A stretch of 64,000 nt of DNA from Limanda limanda (GCF_963576545.1 NC_083648.1:24277042-24341041); one strand, 5' to 3'; positions 25,241 through 40,076 are shown, counted from the stretch's first letter. A program made the numbers and translations. Notes: generated by a model not told the origin, from the letters alone.

Positions 25241-26879
25241 GCCATCGGAATCTACTTCTTTGTTGCCACAGCCAAAACAGTGAAGATATATTATAAGTGC
25301 TTTGATTTTGAAATTGTACATCAGATTGTCCTGATATTTTCTGGGAGATAATCTGAGGTGGTGAACTGTCATTGTGATGTGAAATTACTGGAAAGAGGTA
25401 GACTGTTATTTTGTTGGTTGAATTAAGTTCTTCACTACGAAGTTAGACTAATTATTAACACAGTGGTAATGAGAAATCATAATTTTCTCTGAAATAGTTT
25501 CACATGCATTCATAATTGTTTATCATATTTTTTTTCCAATTTATCAACACTTCTATCAGTTCAAATAATTTTGTTGTATTTTAATTAATTTGTTACCTCA
25601 TTAATTCATCAATGTATTCAAGGACGGAACAAATTTACATTTGCAGGAAGGTCGCATTTATTTTAAAAACATACTTGAAGCTTAATGCTTAGAAATAATG
25701 CGACCTGTGAAATGATTGGAGGCCGGTTTAACTGAAGTCAAGTGCGGCTGTACAGTGTCACTTAACTGAGCTGGTCCCTTCCTGGTGAAGATGTCACATA
25801 TTTTGCAGTATTTCTCTGCATCTGAGGCAAAAGTTTTTCTTTTCTTATTTCTCTCCCTCCTTTCCTTTTCCTCTGACTTGACCTTCTTATAATACTATCA
25901 GAGGCGGGTACATTTAGGTAGCGATTTCATATAGCGGAGATGAGATATATATAGCGGAGGGTTGCTATGTTTTTCATAGAGACTTGTCACGAGAGCATCA
26001 TTACATCGGTTGCAAGATAAGTCGATTTGAAAGATCCAGCAACTCATTCCTGCTTGTTATATTATTGCTGGTCAAGTTACCAGTTCAAGGCCCAAAGGAT
26101 TTTTAGGCCACTGGGAAATGTCCCGGTGCTCCCTATGTGTTGTCTGCCACTGGTCCCTACTATTTTGTAAAACGAATGATTACAAAAACTGACATAAAAC
26201 AAGATAAAAAAATCTGAAAATGAGGTAACATTGTTGTTATTTTAATTATTTAACAATGTGTCCAGTAAAGACCAGGATAAAAAGAAAGCAAGAGTGAGAC
26301 ATGGTGCGAGACAAGAAAGAGGAGTTCAGATTGCAAGGATCCCCCTACACACACACACACACACATGCGCCCATTTAGCCCTTTAGTCAGTCTGAATGTT
26401 TTGCTTTCATGTTGAGATTCTCTCCACTTGAGGATGTCCAAGGTTAGCCATCCTTTTCTCTCCTGATAATTCACGTGCTCACACAAGCATGAAGGCGCAG
26501 AGCAAGCACCTTCTTTCCAAGGCCACTGGAGAGCTGCACAGAAAGGAAATTACTCCATAGCATCAGCATAATGCTGATAAGAGCAAGAAAGAATGGATGT
26601 TTGCTGCATCCCATGACAACAATTTTCCTAGTTTGTTTTTTTGTTTTGTTCATACAAACACTGATGATACGCACCTGCTAGCAGCTGCTATCTTTTGGCA
26701 TCACCTTATTAAATATGCGGAGAGTAAATGAGAATTGACAAAGAAACACGATGAACCCAAGATAATGTAGACAGAGAGGAGGAGGAGGGGTAAGAAAGGG
26801 ACTGTACGAATAATATTAGAAGGCATGGAAGCAAGGTATTGTGTCTTTTCCTTTTTGAAAATGTATGATGAAATATAAG
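25241..26879. other. Intron sequence, no gene recognised
   Basis: About 1.6 kb with a small CA run at 26346-26366. Nothing else could be identified on either strand. Confidence 0.6.
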
Positions 26880-27369
26880 ACTATAATGGAGGATCCTTTG
26901 TCGCGTTGGCATCGGATGATGAGGGACCACGACCGAGGCGGCAGCTGATGATGGATTCTAACTGGCGGCGGTGGACAATGACTGTGGATTATAGTGGATC
27001 CCATCCTGATGCTGGATCGTGGTCTTGCTGGCTGCTGGCCAGAGACCGTGATTGCAGCGGGACTGCCTGACACATAGTATTGAAAAATGTTTACCCTCAT
27101 GGATGCTACTAAAAATCCTGATGATGTTTTCTTACACCTGACATCTATTGCACTTCTGTCCGTCCTGAGAGAGGGATCCCTCACATGTGGCTCTCTCTGA
27201 GGTTTCTACATATTTTTACCTGTGAAAAGGGTTTTTAGTAGTTTTTCCTTACTCTTGCTGAGGGTTAAGGACAGAGGATGTCACACAATGTTAAAGCCCT
27301 ATGAGACGAATTGTTATTTGTGAATGTGGGCTATACAAATAAAACTTGATTGATTGATTGATTGATTGA
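26880..27369 (+). mobile_element. LINE 3' end with (TTGA)n tail
   Basis: The segment ends GGGCTATACAAATAAAACTT followed by repeated TTGA units (27343-27369), a familiar teleost LINE 3' terminus. The preceding text (ctctctctgaggtttctac, tagtagtttttcctta, gttaaagccctatgagac) is shared with the copy at 51097-51958. The upstream part with the ggatcc/ccacgaccgaggcggcagctg wording is also shared. No protein motif was recognised, so the copy is 5' truncated. Clade is not certain. Confidence 0.65.
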
Positions 27370-29503
<2,134 letters not shown>

Positions 29504-29543
29504 ACTCAACTGACATTAGTATTAGCCAATGATTTATTATCAG

Positions 29544-31764
29544 CAGTGTTAATTTCGTTGACGATAACGACAACGAAAAATATTCGTTAACGCCCCTTTT
29601 CCCATGACTAAGACGAGAGGATCTTTGAAAATAAAAACTATGACAAAATCTATTTTAATTTTCGTTAACGAGACGAGACGAAACGAAAATGTTGGCGGTT
29701 GACTAAGTCACAACAATTTTTAAAAAACATAATCGTATCAGGCCGTCATGAAGTACCCGGAGCGGCGAGTGTGTGTGTCTGTGTGTGTGTGCGTGTGTGT
29801 GTGCTCCGGTCCCGAGGCTCCGCCCCCTCGCACTCGCTCAGAGAGACAGTGAGATAAGAGCTCGTTCACATGGAGCAGGCCGCTCACTGACTCACCTGCT
29901 GCTTCTTAACTATGGAAACAGTGAAAACACAGAGTTTCTCTGGTCTCAGCTGCTCTGAGATCAGCTCCGCAGCTTCTGGATCAGAGCAGAAGCTGTAGCT
30001 GGTTTCTACCGAGCTCCAGCTTCTGTGTCCGCCTCCAGTCTGATCTGCTTTCAATTTTTGTTTTCACATTTCGCCAACGCCAACTAAAATATATAGGCTG
30101 CAGCCAGGGCCGGCCCTAGCACATTTGGTGCTCTAGGCAAGCTTCACTCCTGGCGCCCCCCCCCCCCAAAAAAATAAATAAAAAAACGGTTTTTCATGAA
30201 AACGGAATTGCAACTCTCAGACGGTATTTTTGCCCTGTAAGACTGCATTTATTTCAAATAAACGCAACAACGATCGCAACAATGAACACTTTTTAATTAA
30301 AGAACAAAATTACCGAGATAATGTTGAACAATATATAATCCAAACAAACAATACAATAATATATGTAAATGTAAGAGTGTTAAATAATCAAAATATAATA
30401 TTAAAAATAAACAAATAAATTGTATAATATAAAAAGTGCAAATGAACGTTGTCTAAAGAACTATATACATTTCACTCCCTTCACTTCAAGTGTTACAGTG
30501 CAGTCCTTCTGGCTTTCCTTGCTGCGAAGTCATCAATTACATCCTTGTATAGAATCTGACCACCAACTTCATGGTTAATGCTGATGACAGCCAGACCACT
30601 GAGGCGTTCTTGACACGTTTCTCTTCTTCTTCCTTTCTTTTCTTCTTAAATTGCGCCCCGGATGGCTTTTGTCTCTTCATTTTTTCTTTCCCTGAGCGAC
30701 GCAACGCTGTGGAGGTGCATTGACCAGCAGACCGTCCCGATCGATGCTCGTAACAATATCAACGTCAAGGGCGGCGGGCGCGCGGCCGCTGCGGGCCCGC
30801 AGGTGCGCGGGGCCGCTTTCCACCGCTCATCGTCAAGGGCGGCGGGCGCGCGGGCCCGCGGTACGTACGCCGAAGCGTAACTGCCTCTTGTCCAGTCGTG
30901 CGTTCGACCGGTATATATTGGTTGGAGATATAAAAGAGGGCGCAAAAAACTCAGCTCAGCAAAAAAAAAAAAAGTTTTTTTTTTTTTTTTTGCTGGGCGC
31001 AGTTTTGGCGCCCCCTTCTGAGGGGCGCCCTAGGCAACCGCCTATGTCGCCTGTAGGAAAGACCAGCCCTGGCTGCAGCTATATGTTTTTATTTATTTCA
31101 AAATAGGGTACTTCTTATTTCATACATTTCCCACAAATATGGGGATGACTCAAATAACCCTACATAGTTCTGCGTTTAATTTATTTCAAAGTAGACCTAC
31201 ACTTGCCTGTGTATTTTCTTCTCCTCTTCATAAGCATTTGGTGTTTCCCTTTGTTGTAACAGGTAAAAATAAATAAAATGTCAACAGTTTTATTTATTGT
31301 TGTTCTATCATTTCATAAATGCAATAATCTACAGATTAGTATAGTATAACTTTATATAAAATGTTATCAGCTTTGTTATCAAATATGTTTTGCGGCTCCA
31401 GACAAATTTTATTTGGGGGAAGAGGGGGCAAAATGGCTCTTTTGATAGTAAAGGTTGCCGACCCCTGCTATAGACCTATAGGAGGGACATCTAATGGACA
31501 ACCTAAGTACTGCAAGCTAGACTAGTATGCAGTTGTAGACACAACACAGGGGGTCCCTGGACCTGAGAAGGGAAGATAAGGAGTTTAATGTGGCTATTAA
31601 ATGTGACTAAAACTAGACTAAAATGTAATTTGTTTTCGTCGACTAAAACTACACTAAAACTAAGAAGGATAAAAATGACTAAAACTAGTCTAAAACTAAT
31701 ATGCATTTTCGTCAAAAGACTAAGACTAAGACTAAATCAAAAATAGCTGCCAAAATTAACACTG
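29544..31764. mobile_element. Non-autonomous hAT element interrupted by a second hAT
   Basis: The termini are CAGTGTTAATTT (29544) and the matching AAATTAACACTG (ending 31764; one extra A is present inside the right end). They are flanked by the perfect 8-bp duplication ATTATCAG at 29536-29543 and 31765-31772. Subterminal GACTAAAACTA-type repeats are dense at the right end (31600-31740). The total span is 2221 bp, including a 967-bp inserted element at 30105-31071. There is no transposase frame. A further hAT-type end, GTTGCCGACCCCTG, lies inside at about 31455-31468, suggesting another, incomplete insertion. Confidence 0.85.
30105..31071. mobile_element. Nested non-autonomous hAT element
   Basis: The element begins CAGGGCCGGCCCTAG at 30105 and ends GACCAGCCCTG at 31071. 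It is flanked by the 8-bp direct repeat GCTGCAGC at 30097-30104 and 31072-31079. Inside are a C11 run (30157-30167), a GC-rich block with duplicated CGTCAAGGGCGGCGGGCGCG segments (30761-30782 and 30831-30850), and an A13-G-T18 palindrome (30960-30991). No transposase is encoded. It inserted into the older hAT element after that element was in place. Confidence 0.85.
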
Positions 31765-31772
31765 ATTATCAG

Positions 31773-32721
31773 TATTATTATTATTTATAATACAAGTAAC
31801 AACAGTATTACATCTATAAGTGTCCCTAATAATATTATCATCATCACTACAACCACTCTGACAGTGCTTAGTTACAGTTACACAACTGTTCTCCACCCCC
31901 TCCCCCCCTCTCTCTTCCGCTTTCGCACCAACTATCCTCTCTCCATCTTTTCTCCTCTTTCAACCCCACCATGAACCTACTGTAAGAAGTTTCCTTTGGT
32001 TTTTCGTCTTCAACGTATTTTCTAAACTGTTGGGCCTCATTTTTTTTACTAAGATTGTCGACTGAGCTAGATCTCCTTTGATTAAATGCAGACGTCGGCA
32101 TTTACTCATCAACACAAAAGACAGTACAGTCTTATTGGAATTAAGGTAATTTGTTCTTTAGGTATTTGATTGTTACTTTGGGCCAAGACAAAGATTGAAT
32201 AGTCACATTAGTTCCTTTGTTGAGCTCAGAACTGAAATCAGATTTAACTGACAGCATGATTGCATATGAAGTCGGTAGACACCTTCAGAGTGGCTTAATG
32301 GATATACTTTATACATGTACAGAAAGGGAAGTGGAGAGAGCACAGAGAAATGAAAGTGAGTTCTGAGATCAGTCAGAGGCTGAGATGAACACAAACACAA
32401 AACTCCCACACACACAGTTGGTACAGATACATGTAGCTAAATTGCAGCTGCTATTTGCTCCATTTGTAGGTGACCATCTGGGTTGAATAAATACAGTAGA
32501 ACAGTGAGCAAATTTGTCAAAGATGTGAGGTGAGTGACCATGTTTAAGTGAATACACCAGGGAGAGATTTTATAAAACCGAGCACTTCTGTGTTTAACAT
32601 TCAGCTTTCTCACTTCACTGAGAATACACAGTGCCTCAACATTTAATGAGCATTTAAATCCAGTATTCACAAACACAAAAAGTGCCCTATTCAAAATTTC
32701 ACAGATGCATAAAGTTTTGAT
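31773..32721. other. Intron sequence between two hAT elements
   Basis: About 950 bp with a pyrimidine-rich patch at 31890-31965. No gene, repeat family or regulatory element could be supported. Confidence 0.6.
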
Positions 32722-32729
32722 ATATATAT

Positions 32730-33558
32730 TAGGGCTGCTCAATTAATCGAAATATAATCGTGATTACGATTATTGGGTCAAACGATCTCCAAACTACTAT
32801 AATCGAGTTGAAACGATTATTTGGCATTTTTTTCTAAAGAGACGCGCATGCGCAATTCAGTCCCTCCCCCAAAGCATTCAGCGCGGCCCCGCTGACAGGC
32901 ACTCACTCTCAAGCAGCTGTGAAGTGAAGGAGGCGAGTTGTGTGTGTGGGGACCGGAGGTATTTAAAAAACAGCGCGAGTGGAAAATGGCAGAGGGAGGG
33001 CAGCCCCCGTCTGATCGACTCTTCGAATCCGACGAGCAGCAGCACCACACAGTGTAGCGACGCGCTGTGCAGCGTCCATTCTCCAGCGCGCAGCCGCCCG
33101 GCTCTTCTCACCGGACCCGCGCGAGTCAGCTCGCGATTCTCCGCTTGTTGTTGTATGGAACCCGTTCAATGTCGGGGTTCGGGGGTAAATGATGATGGTC
33201 CTCATAGCCCCCCCCACACCGCTCTCTCTCTCTCTGTGTGCTTGTAGTGGGGGGGCAAATGGGGACATTTAATATTGAGAGGAAATTTCAAAGTTCTCAG
33301 TTACAAAGTGTTTTTATGGGGAGTGTTAATGTTGCCATCATTAAGGGTTTGAATAACCGGGCAACGATATCCTGCATGGTTTCACGGAGGAATAAGACAC
33401 GCAGCCGTAATCGGTGTTTACCGGAACCGGAAGTGACTAGTACTTCCGGTTAGTCATTCAAAAAATAAGGGCACATTAATAATCGTTTGAATAATCGTGA
33501 TTTCGTTTTTGTCCAAAATAATCGTGATTATGATTTTTTCCATAATCGAGCAGCCCTA
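32730..33558. mobile_element. Complete non-autonomous hAT element
   Basis: Inverted termini TAGGGCTGCTCAATTA (32730) and TAATCGAGCAGCCCTA (ending 33558, with one mismatched position) enclose 829 bp. The flanks are ATATATAT on both sides (32722-32729 and 33559-33566), consistent with an 8-bp hAT duplication, although the sequence is simple and could be chance. Subterminal TAATCGTGATT repeats occur at both ends. The centre (32840-33180) is CpG-rich compared with its surroundings. No transposase frame is present. Confidence 0.8.
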
Positions 33559-33566
33559 ATATATAT

Positions 33567-36500
33567 TACATTTTATCAGGGAGAATGGAGGCTGTTCACC
33601 TGTAAAAATGACTATATAGGCCGTCTGAGCAGGCAGCATTGGTTTCATTGTTGGGGGGGGGGGGGGGGGGGGAGAGACTGGATACAGGGAGAACAATATT
33701 CTACTGTTGAAGGTCTGCCAACTGCATCATTTGCTATTTTAAATCAGTGAAATCAATACTGCCAGATAAGAAGTAGAGTTTTACGACTAAGACAAGGAGG
33801 GACAACAGCTTCATTACTGTTGGAGAGCAGTGAATCCATGTATTTCAACAACAGAGTCAATTACCTCTAATTTTCACTCTCATAGAGTGAAATGGTCGCA
33901 ATGTAGAAAGTGGCTTTCATTAAGGAGAGCCACGCTACAACATCAACAGGCTGAGGTGGATAAAGTAGTCCCATAAGAAGAGATCAATACAGAGTGCATG
34001 AGCACATTCATTGATATTGACAACCGAGTACGACTTTGGCAATTACACCTTGTTGTGTAAACCTTCAATGTGCACAGGCCATTAAAGAGACAAGACAAGA
34101 AGAATACTCTGGGGCCTAGAGGCTGATCGTAGTGGCCTAATGCCAATAGATGAAAGATGGAACCATATGTTTGATGCACCTGAATCGTTGTGTGGGGTAA
34201 GGTGTTGATTGGGAAGGTGGGTTGAACAATTGACATTTAAGATGACCCTTGCTGCAGACGGATTGGTACAGGGCATGTGGGGTGAATGTTCATTGGCCAG
34301 GTAGATCTATGTCAGTGAATAAAAGGGAAGTGAGACAGTGTAGCAAAGAGGACGTGATGGAGTAGATGGATATGTAAAACCAGGACAAGCGCAGAAATGT
34401 GAAGAATACAAAGGAACAGGGAATAGATATGATTGAACTTTTGACAGAGCTTCATTTTAATAAGGACATATCAACAGAGCATGTATAAGAACGTTATATT
34501 GAGGCTGCAACAAAGCAGGACTTAGAAGATTAGACCATGTGAGAAGTGTGCGTCTTCAACATGCATAGGCTAGTGAAGATTGGAGATAGGAAGAATCTTC
34601 CCATCACAGTTCATTTATTTATTCATTCGCTCTACAGCTGCCCTGCCAAGAATCTCTCTTGTCATTTCAGACTGCCCCCCCCTCACTGCAGTGAACCAAG
34701 CCTTTCCCACCTCCCAGCCACCTGACTCCACTGTCTAACCTGTTCCTTGTTCCACATTTACCTCTTAGTGTATACCGTTTCACAGCTACACTCAGCCAGG
34801 TGGTTTAATGTGTCACCACAGCCATAGCTTACCAGCCTCATTTACCTGTTCCTGTTCGCCTGTTTTCTGTTTTGACCCGCTGCTTGTTCCCAGATTTTGT
34901 CTTTTGTCTGTTCCCTGTTTGCTTTTTTTTGGTTCTACTTTGCTGTTACAATTGACAGCTCCCCTAATTTGCCTCCTGTGTATCCTTTGCCTGCTTTTTT
35001 CTGCCAAGCTTAAATATAGGTGAACTATTTAGAAACATTTTATTCATGTGCTGATTCAAGTGCTTGGGTCCCTGCAATTCTGAGCAGTAACAGCCCCAAA
35101 ATAATCAAAACATTGTCAACATGGGGTAGGTGATTTAGTTCCAGAAGGAAATAATAGGACATATGTCATTGCTCTAAACATATTGCATTAAAAACAAAAC
35201 ACAAATACATGTAAATGAAACATAGGGGGAAAAGGCCCACTGTTAGCCAGGTGAATGGGGTTTCAACATACAGGAAGTATAAGTCCATTGATGGCCAGAG
35301 GAATGGTTTTATTTAACTTGGCGATACAGGACAATGGCCACTGTTGGCCAGAAGAATAGACACTTAACCTGCAATAGGGCTGAGGCTATTCGATGCCAGG
35401 TGAATAAGGGGATGCTTGGTATAAAAGCTAAGGGCCATTATATGTTTGGGGAATGGAATTTAAACTCTGATCATTTCCAAAGAAATTTATAAAGCCAAAG
35501 GGATGGTGTTTAGTCTGCAGGGGAGGTGTTTGGGCCAATAAAGTGAAGTTACAGTGGAAACAAATGGGTTGGATGAATCAACCCCCACCAGCAGTATACA
35601 GCACTCACTGGATGGGTGTCATGACTACAGAGACGGACAGGCATCACAGTCAGGCCAAAGGCAAACATCCACTGCAACCCAACTATCCTGAATGAGTGGG
35701 ATGAGTACTTCTGAGTGGAGAGATCACATTTAAGGGGCACTTGCCTGAGTTAATAATTAAATATGCACACAGACAAGGGTTGATTTCCAGGTGTTAAGAA
35801 AGAGGGGCAGCTGCTTTTCAGAGCCTTTGTAATTTCAATTTGGAATGTGGACAGAGATTAGAGTCAGTGCAAGTGATAGTGCTGGAGCACACCCTATTGA
35901 GCGGAGAGCATCTTGTGAGTCATGGAAAGGTTAATAGGCCATCCGCTGTGTGAAACAAGGGGTAAGAGTTTAGCTATGCCTCACAAATTTACAGAACTTG
36001 AAAACAGACAAGAGAAACTGGGTTCACGGCATCCGGCACTGAACTGAATTCCAGCTGCCACCACTGTGAATATATGGGAGCTTTAATTTATTTTCTCCCA
36101 GTTTTGCAATATCATATGAAAGCAAAACACAGACGAGATGAGAATGGGATGAGCAGCATGCTGACTGAGACCAAGTGTGAGGCAAACATCCTCCAGGCAA
36201 AGTCATATGAATTTAGGATAGAAGGAGCCAGATTTTTTCTCGTATGATATTTTGCAGACTCTAGGAGATTAACTATAGGAGTGTGGTTTAGGAGAGGATT
36301 ATTTCTGATATACCATCCATGTGACCTGGAATGTGCTAAGCAGTGATAAGTTGGGGTAATAGATATACGTCTTATGATCAGGATAGAATCAAGGTAGGAG
36401 GTGTGACCTTAGTTCACGATCCCACAACAGGGAAGTTTTAACTAAGACATAGAATGCTGCCACATAGCATACATATCAAAGAAAGGAACAGAAAGTGAAG

Positions 36501-36999
36501 GAAAGAACTGAAATGACAAACTATCTGCAAACCAGATATGACACCCTAAAACACATGGCTCACACTGTATCCCAATGAATTGGAAAGTCACAGGAATGGA
36601 CAATATCCAGACAGAACAGTGTTATACCAGGATCATAAATCGTTGCATCTAGTCAGTCAGTGTTGGGCATTGAAGTGGAAAACTTGAGCAGACAGGAGAT
36701 GAAGAAGCTCCCTTGGGAAATTACAAAGTTTAAATGACCGAGCAAGGACAAACGCTGCCTTTTGTGATGTTTACACTCCAGAGATGTGTATGATGCGCTA
36801 AACTTCTCTAAAGGGAGAACAGCTCTCATCTCGACACTGACAAGAGTTATTCCTAGAGACTCCATGCCAGTTGAGGGACCAGCAGCTTTTTTCATTTGTC
36901 AGGGGAATGACCATATGTCTACATGTAGATTTACCTTTGCAGCATGTGAGGTACAGCGGGGGTTATCAGCTCTTATAAGTTATCAATCTCTTAATTGAT
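33567..36999. other. Intron sequence, no gene recognised
   Basis: About 3.4 kb. It includes a run of 20 G at 33653-33672. A pyrimidine-rich block at 34640-35010 (cctgttcctgttcgcctgtt wording) may be an old LTR or LINE-tail repeat. Nothing else is identified. Confidence 0.55.
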
Positions 37000-37009
37000 G
37001 TTAAAATAG

Positions 37010-37235
37010 ACTGTTTTTATACAGTATCTTCACAACCACTCAAAGTGCTTTATATCCCAGATCACATTCATACATCGCTTATATGTAGCGCAAAGTCTAT
37101 CACTCACACATACCATTCTCATGGTGCTGGCACAGTCATCAGGGGCAATTTGGGGTATCGTGTCTTGCCCAAGGATACTTCAACATGGAAACTGTGGGGG
37201 CCAGGAATCAAAACACTGCACTTCAGGTAAATGGA
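37010..37235 (-). mobile_element. tRNA-derived SINE, minus orientation
   Basis: Read on the minus strand, the segment has a decayed B-box-like TTTTGATTCCTGG near 37205. It is followed by CATGTTGAAGTATCCTTGGG and CAAGACAC...CCAAATTGCCCCTGATG, and ends ATATAAAGCACTTTGAGTGG. The same wording, in the same order, occurs on the plus strand at 59210-59520. This matches a common teleost SINE architecture. The tRNA-like head is eroded. Confidence 0.6.
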
Positions 37236-38423
37236 GGACCTTCTCTATCTAGCCACAACCATCCTCAAATTGATCAGTCACAGCTCTTATTTACCTGACA
37301 GAACCGCAATACCGATAGGACGCAGGGAGTTTATTTAGGGACACCCTAGTAGCTCTCTCCCCCTGTTGCGGTAAGTTTTATTTACTGAAAGTCACTGTGT
37401 GTGAGAGACATTCTACACTATTATATGTCTGTGACATTGAGTGTAATTCTCTTTTCCTGTTTTAGTACTTGTCAAGAAAATAAGGACGGTGTGGGTCTCT
37501 ACTTTATTGTAATGAATTGAAGGTATGGCATAATGATGTGTTTTATGTTTGTAAATGTTTTGAAACATTTTGATAAACTTGTTTAATAATTGTGTGACCA
37601 AATACGTTTGTTTCATAGGGCTTCCTTCGGGCAGGATATTCATGGTCACTGTTTTCTCCCACATCAAGATTTCATTTAGATTATTTGGCCTTGTTTATAA
37701 TTAGTTTCTTGCTGATTAATTTGTTTGATTTCTGGTTTCTTTTTTTTATTTTATTTTGTTCTTGGTTCTGTGGGCAATGTGCAATATGGTTGACGGGTAC
37801 TGTGCAATCCTGGTTTAATAGCTTGAATATTGGTGAGTTATTGGCTCCATAAACTAGAGACCCTCTTCTATTATTTCAGTGTAAAATATCGCTTGCAGTG
37901 ATAATCCACTGGTGCAATCCAACAAGTGTTGGGGTTCTTAAAATGTGCCGTGCTCATTCTACGCATGATTATTTAGCTTTGTTAAATTGGGTTTTGAACC
38001 TTTAACTTCTCTTTTTTTAATGTTATTTATATCAAGTACATGCCAGTACTCCATACTTTGCACATGATCCTGTGCTGTTTGATCAGTATTTTTAAATTAT
38101 GAGTCAGAACTGAATAAATTGTCTATTTCTGGAATCATCATGGAACAGGATTCATGGACTCCTGTCCCGTTTATTCTGGATATATGTGGTGAACCCGATT
38201 GGCAATCAACTGTCACCCCAAACTTTTGACCACTACATTTATAACATTGAAAAAACAATACCCAATGCTTTTTAATATACACAAATATGAAGGGTATATA
38301 TATGATCCATTTGGATACGTGTTGTGTCTCCAGTCGTAAAAAGTAATAGCCATTTCTATCTATGTTAGAAGAGACCCAAAAGCAGTGGTCTCACTTTCAA
38401 CTGGTTGATCCCGACAGTTTTCA
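37236..38423. other. Intron sequence, nothing recognised
   Basis: About 1.2 kb of AT-rich sequence between a SINE and the CACTA-type element. No coding sequence or repeat boundary is visible. Confidence 0.6.
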
Positions 38424-38839
38424 CACTGTAAGCCCGGACATCTACTGGGTTGGAAAATTTAAGTTGAATGTACATAAAAAATTTAAGTATGATACCATTA
38501 CTATCAGATGTAAGTTTATTCTACTAATTTGGAGTAGAATATACTAACATTTGTGAGTAATGAAGTTGGTGGATAATTTTAAGTGGAATATACAAAAATT
38601 CTTAAGTTTTGGTTGTATAAACTTGAGTTTTTTAATTTCATGACCACACATCAAGTCATGCTGTTACACACCCCGCGTCGTAGGTGGCGACATGCACCTG
38701 TAAGGACGAAAACGACAACGAAGAAGAAGGTATCTTCTTCCCGCCTGTGTTTGCTGAAGAAGGTGATGCTCTCCATGCGTGTGGATCGTGCTGCTGCGTG
38801 TAGTACTAGGGACGGTTGTTTGTTTGAACGCGAGCACAC

Positions 38840-39020
38840 CGGACGGACGGCGAAAACGAGCGCACCGGACCTGTGTTCCGGACGGACGGCGAAAGCGAGC
38901 GCACCGGACAGACGGCGAAAGCGAGCGCACCGGACAGACGGCGAAAGCGAGCGCACCGGACAGACGGCGAAAGCGAGCGCACCGGACAGACGGCGAAAGC
39001 GAGCGCACCGGACGGACGGG
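38840..39020 (+). repeat. 26-bp GC-rich minisatellite
   Basis: One unit at 38840-38865, a 13-bp spacer, then five contiguous units from 38879 to 39008 and a partial unit to 39020. Each unit contains GCGAAAGCGAGCGCAC and CGGAC(A/G)GACG. The later units are identical or nearly so, indicating recent unequal expansion. The unit has no stop in any frame, so long artificial open frames arise on both strands. It lies just upstream of a plausible splice donor (GTGAGT at 39122), so it may sit in an untranslated first exon or promoter of the cargo gene. Confidence 0.9.
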
Positions 39021-39651
39021 ACACGGGAGCCGCCACGGACGAAGCGGGGGTCCCGCTTCTTTATCGGGCAGAGGAGAGAGGAAGGCGGCGGCGCAACGGC
39101 TGTGGTGCAGTTAGCTTAATCAGGTGAGTGCTAGTAAGCTAATACTAGCGACGCCATTTTAGCTTACCTGCTACACATGGTGGAAAGCGTGTGTTTGAAG
39201 TGGCTCTCGGTGAGACGTTAACCAGTCCATCGACATTTTTCATCTATTACTTACGTATTAATTACTCTAGGTGCAATGCAAACTTTTTTCAGTGACAACT
39301 TTTTTTGAAAATGCAGTGTTTGTGAGCACATGAAAGCATTAACTACATCTGTTTTATCTTTTTCACTTAAGGGGCTGTTTGTGAGCAGTGAGGACCAGTC
39401 AAGACCAGTCAGGTACACATTTTCAGCTTTCACATTTAGTTCCCCCCCCAATAAATAATAGCATTTATGACTTGAGTGTTCACAAAAATGATTCAATGGC
39501 TTTGTGTCTTGTGTATCGTAGAAAAAAATACTCAGCACTAGGTTTTATATACGACCATCTAGGAGTGGTTAACCAAATCTGGTGTAAATGGTCACAGATT
39601 GGGTCATTCTAACATGGGCTCATACATTGTTTGCTTTGTATTATGTTTCAG

Positions 39652-39804
39652 GTCTATTGCGAGTTCAACCGAGTGGTGGGGCAGGGTCTCAGAGAGAACT
39701 TATTTGATGCACTTGACCGTTTCTCTCCAAGCCTGATGGACCTCTTTAGGAAAAAGAGGGGCCTCACCGGCCAGATTTTGACTGACCTTCTCCATAAGAC
39801 AAAG
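39652..39804 (+). CDS. Exon of the transposon-borne gene (SAMD3-like C-terminal region)
   Basis: A 153-bp exon between tttcag and GTGAGT, phase 0 at both ends. It encodes VYCEFNRVVGQGLRENLFDA, then LDRFSPSLMDLFRKKRGLTG and QILTDLLHKTK. I recall similar sequence in a large set of uncharacterised fish proteins annotated as SAMD3-like, in which this part precedes a block with a GLIYAL motif. I do not know its biochemical function. The N-terminal exons of such proteins, including any SAM domain, are not visible in this copy, so it may be an internally deleted version. It lies inside the CACTA-type element and is in frame with the next two exons. Confidence 0.6.
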
Positions 39805-40076
39805 GTGAGTTGAAATGTCTACATCAGTCTACACCTTCTCCTTCTTTCTTCCTTGCTCTTCAATTCTTTTTGGTCAATTTGCTCTCTGCTATCCTTTCCT
39901 TTTTCTTATCACTCTTCCTTCATCTCCATTGGTTAATCTTTGTCCTGCACCTTCCAGTGCTGGGAAATGCAGTAAGGTGATTGAAAAATTAAGACTATGC
40001 AGATATTAAATGAAAAAAACTTGACTATCCTTAACAAACTGTTTTATTGTTGTATTCTACGTCCACTATCTCCCAG

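Noticed and set aside
30646..31106. GC-rich open frames in the nested hAT
   Set aside because: Arise from a GC-rich block and homopolymers in a non-coding element; no transposase motif.
38840..39020. Possible CRISPR array
   Set aside because: Units are contiguous direct repeats with no variable spacers. This is eukaryotic intron DNA inside a transposon.
38583..39119. 178-codon arginine-rich open frame and four overlapping ones on both strands
   Set aside because: They are translations of the 26-bp minisatellite, which has no stop in any frame. There is no protein family signature.
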